The notes under the pieces: model-generated
Told to the model about the DNA's origin: nothing
Databases searched by the model: none
The model's input: only the letters and a program-made list of their open reading frames with translations
In this document: in pieces, positions 11,736 to 23,049 of the stretch
Layout of the letters: the number at the start of each line of letters is the position of its first letter
Position numbering within the stretch: position 1 is the stretch's first letter
Position numbers and translations under genes: made by a program
Source of the DNA: Cryptomeria japonica
Lineage: Eukaryota > Streptophyta > Pinopsida > Cupressales > Cupressaceae
Reading direction: 5' to 3'
Length of the DNA: 64,000 nt
Assembly: GCF_030272615.1 (NCBI RefSeq)
Contig: NC_081412.1
Coordinates: forward strand, 688,886,083 to 688,950,082

Positions 11736-13216
11736 ACACCATCAGTACAGGAAATCTGTGGGAGCCCAAGAACAAGTGCCTGTGTACTCATCTGCTGAAG
11801 ATATCTGTAATTGACATGGCCCAATCGCTCATGCCAAAGCTTACTCACTGAATCTGCATGTGCTATGAGAGATGAACCTGTACCCGAAGAGGGCTCAAAT
11901 TTGTCAAATTTGTAGAGACGAGATGCAGAATCCACACTACCAGAAGCCACAACCAAATCTGGGTCATGGAGGTCCCGAATAACCACATCATGTGGTGAGA
12001 ACTCAACTGTCTTACCAAAGCCAGAGTGGCAAATCTGATAAATGGATAGGAGGTTTGTCGAGATGTCAGGGACAACCAGAACATCCTGTAGAGTACCCCC
12101 ATCCAAAGAGACAGAACCTGAACCCAAGATAGAAAGCTGAACTGAGTCACCCACTGCAATCTGTGAAATACCACAAGAGGCAAGAGAAGTAACCAACTGC
12201 TGAGTGTGTGTCATATGGTGAGAAGCACCAGAATCTAGAATCTATGTGGACCCAGAGGTCGAAGCTCTAATAGTGAGAGCATGACCTTTCCCTATGGAAG
12301 GAGAAGACGCCTGAGGTGAGGAAATGTGATGTTGCTGCATGGCTTCCTCTAAAGCCTCTAATTGTTTCCAACACCTGGAAATTGGATGTCCATTCTTTCC
12401 ACAAAAACTGCAAGTTTCTGATGATTTCTTCTTAGTCTTGGAGGAAGACTCACCGGATTGTGAAGATTTCCCTTGTTTGGGAAGAACTGGTTTTGAATCA
12501 GACTTAGGAGCAGGCTTGGAGGAATTCTCGCTACCTACAGAAGGCTTTTTCAGCTTCGATTTCTATTTCTATTTCTCCTTCTCCTTAGAGGACTGAGCAA
12601 CCAATGCTTTGTTCTTGGAGCCTGAGAGCGTATCCAGCTGAGAAAGATGAGTCTGCTCACGAGACAATTGCTCACAAAAGACATCAAAGCTAGGCATGGT
12701 GAAATTAGTACCCAAGCCATCCATGGTGGAGTAGAAAGCAGAGGCAAAAAACTGAAAGGGACCCTGAAGCTTCGAAAGAATCAAATGAATGCACTCTGTA
12801 TCAGTCTTGTTCTTTCCACATCCCTGAAGAATAGATCTAGTAGTCTTGAATTTGTTCAAAAAATCCTCAATAGTGGGAAAGGAGTCAGGTAACAAAGAAG
12901 TCAACTCTGCCTCAATCTGTAATGCCCGAATCTCATTGACCCTCCCGAAGAGAGAATCAAACTTCAACCACATATCCCAAGGAGTAAGCAACTCATCAAG
13001 GTGAAACAAAAGACTGTCGGAGACATGCAAAGCGATCAAACCCATGGCTTCATCCAGCTTGTTCTGGTACATAAGAATCTCATAAGGACATTGTAGGACT
13101 GGCTGAACCTCATCCAAAGAAGCCCACAACTCTCGTGACCTGAGAAGCCTCGTGATGCGGGGCTTCTAGGTGTGATAGTTGTGTGGAGTCAACAACTCAA
13201 CTGAAGGATCTGCCAT
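11690..13216 (-). pseudogene. Copia gag-protease (Copia-3)
   Basis: The start is chosen at the ATG at 13216, which gives MADPSVELLTPHNYHT, followed by a TAG where TGG is expected. The Gag core runs SRELWASLDEV to QLSREQTHLSQL. A CCHC zinc knuckle (CSFCGKNGHPISRC) lies at about 12368-12410. The protease active site LDSGASHHM is at about 12210-12240, preceded by a TAG (12242-12244) in place of the usual Trp. The GAG-pre-integrase domain follows (KLWHERLGHVNY). All of this is one frame, and a one-base indel near 11694 throws the frame off just before integrase. Expected role: capsid formation and polyprotein cleavage. Confidence 0.87.
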
Positions 13217-14527
13217 GAGAACAAAGAAAACTCTGCACCTGCACCTGATTGTTGGTTGTTTTTATTATGTGATCTTTCAGAATAGACAGAAGATGCAGAA
13301 GGGTTTGTTTGTTTTTGAGAATTTAGGTGTTCTTTATTTCAGATATAAATGACAGAAAGCGAGAAAAAAAAAACACCCCCCCACAATGGAGAAACCCAAA
13401 CCCTAGTACATAGTAATGAGAAGGAAGTAGTGCATAAGCAAAAAAAATTCAAACTGATATCTCATGTACCTGGTGAAAATTCTAAGAAAAAAGATCACAA
13501 ATCTGAATAGAGCATGCTGAGAGCTTTCCAACGCCTATTTGTTTTTGAAAAATGGAGTCCGTTTGCCCATTCTATGGCCTCGGAAGTCCAAAAAAGAAGC
13601 CCAACTTTGACTGGTAAAAAACATAGTCAAATAGCAGATTTAGGAAAAAATTCTACCACCACAAGGTCTGGCTCAGAATCCCCTTTCCAACACCTATTCA
13701 TTCGCCAAAATCTGACTCCGGATGCACAATCTAGGCCCAAAAAACCAACCCCCTCTCAAAAGGACTAGAGAAGAGGAGCTGGTGGTGCTCCGGGTGGAGG
13801 TGGGGCTCGGGCCGGGCGGAGGTGGCGTGGCCCAGCGGAGCGGAGCGCGGCCGGGTGGTGGTGGCTCGCCGGCGAGGGCTGGAGCGGCGGTCGGAGCGGC
13901 GGAAATGTTCGTCGGCGGGGGCCGGAGCAGCGGCCGGTGAGGGGGGGGTTTCATCAGAGAGTCGTCAAAGCGGGAGCGGAAGCTGGCGGGCTTTGTTGGA
14001 GCCGGAGGCCGATAGCCTGTGGCGCTAGGTGGGGCCGGCCTGACAGGTCCGTACGGCGCTGGACTGTCAGGTCCAGTGCCCAAGCAAAAAAAAATTTTGA
14101 AAAAAAACTTTTTTTTTTAATTGCTTTCCCTTGGATTTTTTTTTTTTTTTTTTGTAAATTTTTTTTTAAAAAAATCAAAAACAATTCAGCGTGCATGCCA
14201 TAAAAAGGCAAAAAAAAAATTCTCAAATTTTTTTCTCGATTTGCGTGCTAGGGTCGTACGGCCTGGCTTGGAGAAAAAAAATCACCCAGATGCTCAGGGG
14301 TCAAAAATGGACAAATTTTATATGACTATAGGGGTTTTTGGGTCTTCTGAGCACGATGGTGAGGTCCATTTAGGCCCAAAGTGCTCAAAAATAATTAAAA
14401 AAAAAATTAAAAAAATAAAATAAAATAAAAAAACCTTAACCCTAAGCACACAAAAAATGCCTGAAACCCCAGATCTCCTTCAAATGCAAAATTCTCAAAG
14501 AACAGGAACAAGTAGCTGCAGATCTGA
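13217..14527 (-). other. Long leader of Copia-3 with GC-rich block
   Basis: About 1.3 kb between the PBS and the gag ATG. It contains a very GC-rich block (about 13772-14082, many CGG/GCC units) directly flanked by long A and T homopolymers (14085-14240). The block is open on both strands in several frames because of its composition, and I recognise no protein. It could be a captured host fragment or a structured leader. Confidence 0.7.
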
Positions 14528-14539
14528 GCTCTGATACCA
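14528..14539 (-). promoter_or_regulatory. Primer-binding site of Copia-3
   Basis: The minus strand reads TGGTATCAGAGC, complementary to initiator-Met tRNA, with no spacer from the LTR end at 14540. Confidence 0.9.
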
Positions 14540-14911
14540 TATAGGAGTTGAGAAATACAACCCCACAATAGCTTGAAGATCTTCTGCAAGCCGAATAACC
14601 TGTTACAAGGAGAAACAATGAAGCAAAATCTGAAGAACATACAAAACACAGGAAAAGTATTCTTAAAATATGAGAGCTCCAATTCACCAAAAATGTATTG
14701 TGAAAAAGATAATACAATGAAAAGAAAAAGTAACCTCTAATAGGTCAAGAAACCCTAAAAAGGGAAAAGCCTAGGCTTGCACATAATAATTAATTAAAAT
14801 AATTAATTATATGCACCTAATGTTAGTTTAAGTGTAAAAAGATAACTGGAAACTTAAAGAATTAAACAAATATTGTTTAATTAATCAAGTAAAGACCCAA
14901 TTACTCTAACA
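14540..14911 (-). repeat. 5' LTR of Copia-3 (372 bp)
   Basis: Direct repeat of 8598-8955, with an extra AT-rich unit near 14790-14805. On the minus strand it begins TGTTAGAG at 14911 and ends at the PBS. Confidence 0.88.
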
Positions 14912-14916
14912 ACCAT

Positions 14917-15453
14917 GACCCCCAAATTACATAATTTCCCAATGCAAAATTCATATGATTTATTTTTTCCAATGTCTCATACAACATATGAAAGTACATG
15001 TTTATGAGAATTTGAATTTGGATGTTCCTCATGAGTTCTTGTGGTGAGGTATGGTGTGACCCTAATAGAGTTTACTTTAGAGTCTTATGTGCCTCAAACT
15101 ACTGGTGGGGTAACAATCCCTCTTTCATTCATGTTCCTTGATGTCTTTCCTATGATTTCTATGATTTTCATTAGTCAATTGGCTTATATGACCAAAGACT
15201 CCTCTCTTATGTTGCCCCCATATGAATTCTTGGGAAATAATTAACCTCCTCTCTCTAAGTCATTATGAAAATATAGGTGATGATATTTATTGGATTGTTG
15301 TCCAAATACAAAAGAAAGGTCTTACAAAGAATGTATCTCAATTCCACACCAGAATCAAGGGTGTGATATTTTTTAGTTCCAAGTTTGGTGTTGTTTAGTT
15401 GTATTTTTCTCCCAATGAGATGATGGAACTAGTTGTGAGAAAAAAACAAATGT
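14917..15453. other. No recognisable feature
   Basis: A 67-codon plus-strand frame at 15041-15244 resembles no family I know. The stretch may be the decayed 5' part of the LINE that follows, but no motif shows this. Confidence 0.4.
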
Positions 15454-16656
15454 GTGTGTGTTACAATGACTACATTTCTCGCTCTTTCAAATTTTTTGAA
15501 TGAGGCTCCTATTTCAACCTCTTCCTGTGTTCTTGTTGCACAGGGGGACTTCTCGGTTGTTGTCCCTCTCGCACCTCAACTTGTGTCTATTGTGGGGGTT
15601 TCTTATGGTCCAATGGAGTTTGGTATTGTTCAACTCATAGATCTATCTATGCCTCCCCTACCTTGCTTTGATGATGGTGTCTGTTTTACCTCTCATGCGT
15701 TTATGGGTGTTGGTGTGGGTTCTCATGTTGGTGCACCTTATCTAAACCCCTTGGTTGTGGGTGGGTCTAGTGTTGTTGTTGATGATGATCTAGCCAGGGT
15801 TTTTGTAGAGGCCCCCACCTAACCTTTTTTCTATTACTTGTGGGTGGAGATTTTCTCATGCTTCAAAATTTGTTGTTGCTCTTCCTCCCAAGGAGAAACA
15901 ATTTCCTCTCCTTTTGATAAGACCTCCCTTGTTGTGGTTTGTGGGCAAGATGTGGTAGGAAACATCAGCTTCTACCAACATTGTGGTTTAGTGTTTAAAT
16001 TATATCCTTCTAGCTTCTAGCCTTCCCTCCCACATCTAAATTGTTGGGTGAGTGATTCTTGGAAGCCTTTGGTTGCTAGTATCATTAAGATTTACCTTGT
16101 GTTAAGGGTTTTTTTATTGCTTCCTTTTCTTCCTCTAAGGATTGTAACTTGGTGTTGAGCAAGTTGTGGGCTTGGGGAGTTAACTCTCTCTCATTCAAAC
16201 CCTAGACAACTTCTTGTAACCCTCTTACTGAACCAATTAATGTGTATCCAACATGGGTTCATATTCCTAATCTTCCTCTTAATTTTTGGGAGCCAGCTTG
16301 TTATGAGGCTATTTTCCATTCTATCAGACGCTTCTTGAAGGTGGATGATACCATGTCCTTCATGGGTCATTCTACTTTTTCTTGCATTCTTATCAACATT
16401 GAAATCTCTATGCCTCTCCTTGGCGATGTGGTTCTTATGGATGGGGATAGGCCATGGACTCAATCATTGGGTTATGAGGGGGGCCTCCCCTTTCATTGTT
16501 TTAGATGCTTCTCAGCTGGTCACTTAGCTACAAATTATTATCTCTCGCATCATAAAGGTATTGCTACTTGGTGGAAAGATAAAAATTTTGATCATTTGAC
16601 TATCAATGATTTCGATTCTAATGACTCTTCACATGTTGATGAATCCTCCTCCTAGG
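15454..16656 (+). pseudogene. LINE ORF1 (DUF4283-like, zinc knuckle)
   Basis: The clearest part is 16095-16656. FFIASFSSSKDCNLVL, then KLWAWGVNSLSFKP, a TAG at 16203 where Trp is expected, then VYPTWVHIPNLPLNFW match the DUF4283 pattern of plant LINE ORF1 proteins (compare YPVWVRLPNLPL). The end has a CCHC knuckle CFRCFSAGHLATNYY whose last Cys is replaced by Tyr (one transition). The upstream frame 15454-15822 is open for 122 codons but not recognisable. ORF1 proteins bind LINE RNA. A copia or gypsy Gag knuckle is less likely because of the DUF4283 context. Confidence 0.65.
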
Positions 16657-17345
16657 ATGAATTTGTTCCTCTTACTGCTATAATGGCCTTTTTTGCCCCC
16701 TTGATCCTACTCCTATTGATGTGGCCTCCTCTGGCACTAGGGTTTTTACTCTTGTTACTCCTTTTTTGTAAAAATAGTCTACTCTTGTCCTGCAACAACA
16801 ATCTACTCTAGGTATTAACAAACACTCTAAGGGGATTTACCCCCTTGATCCCACTTGTAATGATGTTCCTAATAGTAGTATTGCCTAGACCATTGTTTTC
16901 CATAGGCAAAAAGGTAATTCCCTCCCCTCCCCCCCGCCAACTCTTCTGAGTCGAGTTGTGGGTGATTCTTCCCACTCTTGAGTTGGGATCCTAACTTTCT
17001 ACTACTGTGTTGTTGATGGTTTGTTTGGCCTTTGTTTTGTTAACAATGTTCTTCCCACCTTCTATTAATGGCCTATTAAAACTGATTTTGTAAAAGGTTA
17101 GCACCCCTTTTTTTTTGCCTTTCTTTTATGTCACCTATGAGTTGTTTGTATATAGAGTCAACACCCTTGTTTTGCTGCTTTTAATATCAAAAACTAGTTT
17201 TAACTTTGATTTGTTTATTGACCATCTATGTGCTATTTTTATTCTATTTTTAATTATTTTGGTTTTTATTCTTCTCAGTGTATAAGATTTCTTTCCAAAG
17301 GGTCAAGACCCTTGTTTCCCATTTTATCCAAAAAATATATAAAAT
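15454..17345 (+). mobile_element. LINE relic: ORF1 and 3' region, no RT
   Basis: Plant L1-like ORF1 sequence is followed by about 0.7 kb of T-rich non-coding DNA ending in an A-rich stretch near 17330-17345 (ATCCAAAAAATATATAAAA). No endonuclease or RT motifs (such as FADD) occur in between. The copy is therefore internally deleted or never carried ORF2. No TSD was found. Confidence 0.5.
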
Positions 17346-20300
17346 ACCCTCAATAATGTCCAACCCATGTAGTATCCACATCATCTCTAGGATGCACCAC
17401 AACTAAATTGTATTATTGACATTATAAGCATTATTATGTTTACTATACAAGGTGTACAACACACGTTTCTCAATGTTCTTCAAGCCTCATTGTATACATT
17501 TCTTAAAGGGAAAAAATCTAAGTGATCCATGCTCTCCATCAATATACCTAGAGAAACAATGAAGGTGTCTACCATCTCAAATAAGAACTCTCTCATCCTC
17601 AATGCCAATGCATAAAAGATAGGATCTTATCCAAAAGAGATGCCACACTAATTGTCACATAAAAGCATAATTGTATCTTATCTCATCTTGATACCTAAAC
17701 ACAAATAACTAATCTAATGTTAACAAATATTATTGAGTAGTTTTCATCAACTCGTTAACATGGCTAGAATAATAACCACAACTAGTTACTAACACATCCA
17801 ACTAACAATATATAAAAACCATGATATGAACATCATAATAGATACATCTTAAACCATCAATGTATCCAACCCAATACAAAAATAAAATTTCATGCATACA
17901 TACTATCTTGCATAAAGAATTCCTCCAAGGTAACAACACAAACACATGACAGAAAAGTTGAAGGCCTAACACTGCAATATAATAAGAAAAAATCATCAAA
18001 TGACACATATACATCTTAGAAATCCCATTGCATGGCTAATCTGGAAATTAAAATTTAATCAAGGTATCCTAAATTCTATTAAAAAAAATCCCTCCGACAT
18101 AGAATGATGTGTTTAATGTTTTCAATATTGTCTATTCTAGAGAACATTAACAATGATATATATACTTATAGAACAAACTTCTAGAAGAAAACTATCATCG
18201 CTAGTCAAAATAACTCTCCCAAGTTGTCCACATCATAGAAGAAAGATTAAAGTACCTATTTACTAATAGAAAACAAGGAAGAATAATAATAGTAATTGAC
18301 CAGAAACATAGTGACTACAACAACTCCACAAAAACCTCAACTTCAATGTCATGCAAACACGATCCTTTAGAAAGGAGAAATAATAGACTATCAAGACAAA
18401 AAAATTACAAATAAAAACCATGTAGCACATCCTTCTAAAACCAATGTGTTAATAGACATGGAAAGTAACATCGCCTTCCCAAAAAACCAAATAGAAAAGG
18501 CTCCACAATATTCAACTATTCAAATCCAAGGTCAAACATATAATATATGAATAAACTAATTAGCCTAACCCTCTCAAATTAAAAGTATATAAAACAACCA
18601 TTCCCAAAATTAGGGAATAAGAATAAAACCACACTCTAACACTACTCAAAATTATCCTCATAACAAGTTCATATGCATATGAAGATAAAGGAAATAGAAT
18701 CTATGCTAAGTAATCCTTAAATAATCTCTTCAATATGAACATCCATAGATCAAGGCTAATTCCATCAGAAAATAAAGCACAGAAATAATGCATTTGAAAA
18801 TAAGTGGTAAATACTTATTAAATCATTTATTTCAAATACCACCAAGAGTGGGTAATGAGATTTCTCCTAGTAAGATACACCAAGCCATAATGAATCTCTT
18901 TAATAATAATATCCCCAATAGATCCATCTTGATTTTATGTCCAACTCTAGGTTTAGGAAACTCAATCTTCCTATTAAAACCTTATCACAGAGTAATTGTC
19001 TCCACACACAATCTCAAAGAATAAAAGGTCTCCAACCTCACTCAAATCTATAATAAGTGTACAATTGATAATCTCATGCTGACCAAACTCCAATTTCTCA
19101 ACAACACAAAAGCTAAAATCTCACAAGGCAAAATGATCATAAAACTCATTTTAAAAATTACCCCAAATCATTGCCAAATATCCCTCTACATAATCAATAT
19201 TAAATCTATGAATTCTACATGATGACATGATATAAATTTCCTCAAAGTGAGATCATATGCATCTATTAAACATGTTTTCTCCCAAGAATAATTATATCAT
19301 GCAAAAACTCTAACATGTGATCAAGTATTGGACACCATGGTACAATAACTTCCATCCTACAAATCGAGGATCAAATTTCAAACTAGAAAATCATAATTGA
19401 CATCTCAACCAAAGGCTCAAAGAGCTATCCTTTATGATAAGATTTAAAATTTTTAAGTCATATTAAGATGAGCATATTCTTTCCATAGAATGAAATATGT
19501 CAAGAAAATCACTACATAGTAGTAATTGAATCTAACAAATCCTCTATAACCCCAATAACCACTACAAAAGATCACCCATAACCAAGTGATGAAACTACAT
19601 TATTGTTAAATATCTCATTGAATCATAATACCAAGCTATACATGAGATCATGATAAGCATATTCTAATTGAAAATCACTCATGGCCCTCACACAATCTAA
19701 TAAATTAGTTGCAACACTAGTAAATTTTGATAATAAATTAGAACCATGATTTCCAAACCAAGAAACTAAACCACCACTTATAATTGAAGAACCAATTTCT
19801 CACCAACAATAATTTATCTGCATAAACAACCATCTCATGAAAAATATTTATACATACAAGATCCTCCATGACACCATGATCATGACCCAATGTATCTGCA
19901 TCAAACTTCTACTATTATGAAATATAAAATCTCACATATCATAGATCCCATAAATATTATCTCAGGTAACACCATCTCTTTTCTTTATAATGAAAAACAT
20001 ACTAATATATTAAGTGACCAAAGTAGACCAACCAATAAAATCTACTACAAACTAATTTAATATTTATGAAAGTAAAAGACCCACATCCAAATTATCTATG
20101 CAACCAATATGTATAGATAACCTACATAACTACACATGTAGATCTTAGAATGCAACATATATGTTCAACATTCCATCAATAACCATCTCAAACATAGTAA
20201 AGCAAAAATAAACATGTAGATTTTCATGACAAACACCAATCACCTCTAGATTTGATTGTCAAAATTTCATAAACTACCTTAGTCACGGAGCCCAAAGGAT

Positions 20301-20618
20301 AAACCTAAAAGGAATATGAGTGAAAAAATCACATAACACTTGTGTTGGAACTCCAATTTGCAAGTGTCTCATTTATACTCATTTTGCAAAGTGTATCTTC
20401 TTTTTTTCATATATTGGCTCATTGTTGATAACTAGTTTGAGGTATCCTAATTGAGTTCCCTAGCATAACATGGTGCCTAAAGTCCATATGAATATTATAC
20501 TTAGATTCCTCAAAATATTAGGTTTTCATAGTTTCTAACTTGTCCATAGAAGTATTATTTCCCTAGTGCTACTTACACCCCACATCAATCCTTTAAAATT
20601 TATCTAAGTATGGTTGTA
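17346..20618. other. No recognisable feature (3.3 kb)
   Basis: Uniformly AT-rich, with stops in all frames at short intervals. I see no LTR, terminal inverted repeat, RNA gene or coding motif. Confidence 0.5.
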
Positions 20619-20623
20619 TCTAC

Positions 20624-20918
20624 TATTAGAGCATTTTTAACACTAGTTATGTTTTTTTTTTACTTAAGTTCACTTAGTTGTGCTTCTAGTTTACCTAAAG
20701 TTGAGATTTTTTTAGCTCCTCATACTTTCACTTTAGTTCTAAATTTATCTTAGGGAATCTTTGTGTTCTCTATAAAAAAACACCTTTATGCATTGTAATA
20801 TCAATTATGTAATCTTTGCTTTTGAGGAATAATGGCATATTTTTCTTGCTACTCTTGTTTGTGGAAGGTATTCTAGTTTGCTATTTGATCTTGCAGGCTT
20901 GTGTTGCAAAATTCAACA
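20624..20918 (+). repeat. 5' LTR of the short LTR element
   Basis: Starts TATTAGAGC (TA in place of TG) after TSD TCTAC and ends AATTCAACA directly before the PBS. Direct repeat of 22752-23044. Confidence 0.87.
20771..20777 (+). promoter_or_regulatory. TATA box in 5' LTR
   Basis: TCTATAAAA preceded by TGTGTTC, conserved at the same place in the other LTR (22898-22905). It is the likely U3 promoter driving element transcription. Confidence 0.6.
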
Positions 20919-20929
20919 TGGTATCAGAG
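20919..20929 (+). promoter_or_regulatory. Primer-binding site, short LTR element
   Basis: TGGTATCAGAG immediately after the LTR, complementary to initiator-Met tRNA, as in copia elements. Confidence 0.88.
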
Positions 20930-22751
20930 TGTGGATTTAGAAAACCCTTTCTCAAGCTTTGGGAGTTTCTTTTCTCAGAAGTGTTGCAAGGTCATCAAGT
21001 TTGCCTTCTTCTGTGGATTTGGGAGTGGACAAATTTTTATCAACTTTTGGAGCAAAACGGGCATTTGATTTTTTTTTGGAAATTTTCAATTTGCAAAAAA
21101 AATTCATTTTTGGAAAGCTTCCATTTTTTTTACATCGATTTTTGGAAAGTTTTCATTTAAAAAAAAAAAATTATTTTCAGAAATTTTTTATTTTCAAAAT
21201 TTTCCCATTTTAGGAAACCCTTCAAGTCCTAATTGACATGCAATTGGTTTTTTGGTCATAAATTGGTCATACAGAGTCAAAACTGTGCAAACAAGATATA
21301 GTCGAAAGCTAGTTTTGGTGCCAATCCAAATCTATAGGTAGTTTTCGCAGACTCTGCCCTAATTTTTTATACCAAGCCCCCAAAGTCAGCCTTCATTTTT
21401 GTAGTTCTAGGGCCATAACTTGCACATACAAACTTCATCTTTTGACTTCCATATATCATTGAAAAGCTATCAGAGTCCTCTATCTAGATCTACTATTATT
21501 TCCATTTTTCTCTAACCATTTTTTATTTAGTCTTTTGTGTTTTCACTTTATGGATGATTACTTGGTCATTTTGTCTCTTGGAAAATTTATGTTTGCATTG
21601 GATGGCTTCTCTTGGGTTGTTCTACATGTCTTTCTAGTATTTAGTCATATTTGTGCATTTTAAGAATCCTTTTCATGCACTTCTTTGTTTGTAGACACAC
21701 TAAAATAAAGTACCTCTTTTGTCTATGCTTTTTAGGTATTTCCATATTTTGTTTTACCTTATTTTGTACATGCACTATTTTATGAAGTGACATGGGGATT
21801 GTGTAGTTCCTTTTGTTTTTCCATCACACCTTTGTTCGATGAGTGCCCCTCCACGACGATGTCAAATGCTATAGATTATTGTCCCATGCAGGTGTACATT
21901 GGTTGAATACCCTTATTCAATTGTAGGTACTTTCTTGTGCACATTTACATTCTCCTTCATGCACTAATTGGTGACACTCAATTTCAATGGACCTATCATC
22001 TCTCTCCCTTGTTATCATTATTGGGGGGTTTCTATCATTGGTGCCAAGGCTTCCTTGGTTTAACTTTGGAGTGAGCTACGCATATAGTATTTATTCATAT
22101 GTACTATTCAGGTGGAGTAGCTATATTTCGATAAGATGGAGCTTTTACCATATAGACACTTTTGCATTCCAATTTTGTGGAGGTAACTTATCCTCAATTG
22201 ATTAGTGTTTTTCAAACTATATTGGTACTTGTATTTTTTACTAGCAGTTTTGTCTTGCATGGTTGAGTAGTGTCATTGGGTTCACTCATGAAGATTCATG
22301 TGTCATCTATATCTTGGATTGCTAGATGTTTTCCCTTTCTTTTCCATTTGATTTTTTGAGTATTGTCATTGGGGGTACTCGTGTAGATTCTTGTCTTCTT
22401 TATTATGATTATCATCTTGGTTTTAGAGGAGGTTCTTCATTCAAGACTATTACAATCTCTTTATTTGATAGTTGTCTACAACTTCTTCATGCTTCAAAGG
22501 ATTTTTTTCATGTTCCTATTCTTTTGGGACATTTTCTTGGAGACTTCTTTGTTCTTCATTCTCTTTTTCTCTCTTTTGGAGATGAGTTTTCTCCCACTGG
22601 ATTTCTCTCCTTTTCTTTGTTTATGAGATATTGCATTGCATTGGTTTGTACATGGTTATCTCAAAAAAAGGCCTTCAGTTTTCAGTACCCATCTTGTATT
22701 CATGCATTTAAAGGTTGTTTACTTCACCCTAAGTTTCACTTAAGGGTGGGA

Positions 22752-23044
22752 GTAAGAGAATTTTTAACACTAGTTATGCTTTTTTGCTTAAATTAACATA
22801 GTTGTGCTTCTAGTTTAGTTAGGGTTGAGCTTTTTTTAGCTCCTTGTGCTTTCACTTTAGTTCTCCTAAATTTAGCTTAGGGATTATTTGTGCTCTCTAT
22901 AAAAGAACACCTTTATGCATTATAATCTCAATTTTGTAATCTTTTCTTTTGAGGAATATCACATATTTCTCTTGCCACTCTTGTTTGTAGAGGGTGTTCT
23001 AGTTTGTTGTTTGATCTTGCAGGATTGTGTTGCAAAATTCAACA
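22752..23044 (+). repeat. 3' LTR of the short LTR element
   Basis: Direct repeat of the 5' LTR, preceded by a purine tract and followed by the TSD TCTAC. A TATA box is kept at 22898-22905. The first few bases are eroded, so the start is uncertain by 1-3 bp. Confidence 0.85.
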
Positions 23045-23049
23045 TCTAC

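Larger units (their letters stand above)
8598..14911 (-). mobile_element. Full-length Ty1/copia element (Copia-3), 6.3 kb
   Basis: Two direct LTRs (8598-8955 and 14540-14911) flank, on the minus strand, a PBS, a 1.3-kb leader, gag, protease, integrase, RT, RNase H and a PPT. Flanking pentamers ACAAT (8593-8597) and ACCAT (14912-14916) look like a TSD with one change. The LTRs differ at roughly 4% of positions plus small indels, so the insertion is moderately old. LTR ends are TGTTAGAG and CTCCTATA on the minus strand, so the terminal dinucleotide is TA rather than CA. Confidence 0.9.
20624..23044 (+). mobile_element. Short non-autonomous LTR retrotransposon, 2.4 kb
   Basis: LTRs of 295 and 293 bp (20624-20918, 22752-23044) flank 1.83 kb with no retroviral protein motif. 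The PBS TGGTATCAGAG directly follows the first LTR and the purine tract AAGGGTGGGA precedes the second. The element is bounded by a perfect 5-bp TSD, TCTAC, at 20619-20623 and 23045-23049. Open frames inside, such as 22326-22796 (156 codons, Phe-rich), are not recognisable as gag or pol. This places it between TRIM and LARD elements in size and implies proteins supplied by a copia partner. Confidence 0.88.

Noticed and set aside
13694-14083. 129-codon proline-rich frame in the GC-rich block
   Set aside because: The same DNA is open in several frames on both strands because of its composition. No domain is recognisable and it lies in the leader of a copia element.
22326-22796. 156-codon frame as a protein-coding gene
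   Set aside because: Phe/Leu/Ser-rich T-biased sequence with no known domain, inside a non-autonomous LTR element and overlapping its PPT; kept only as a question.
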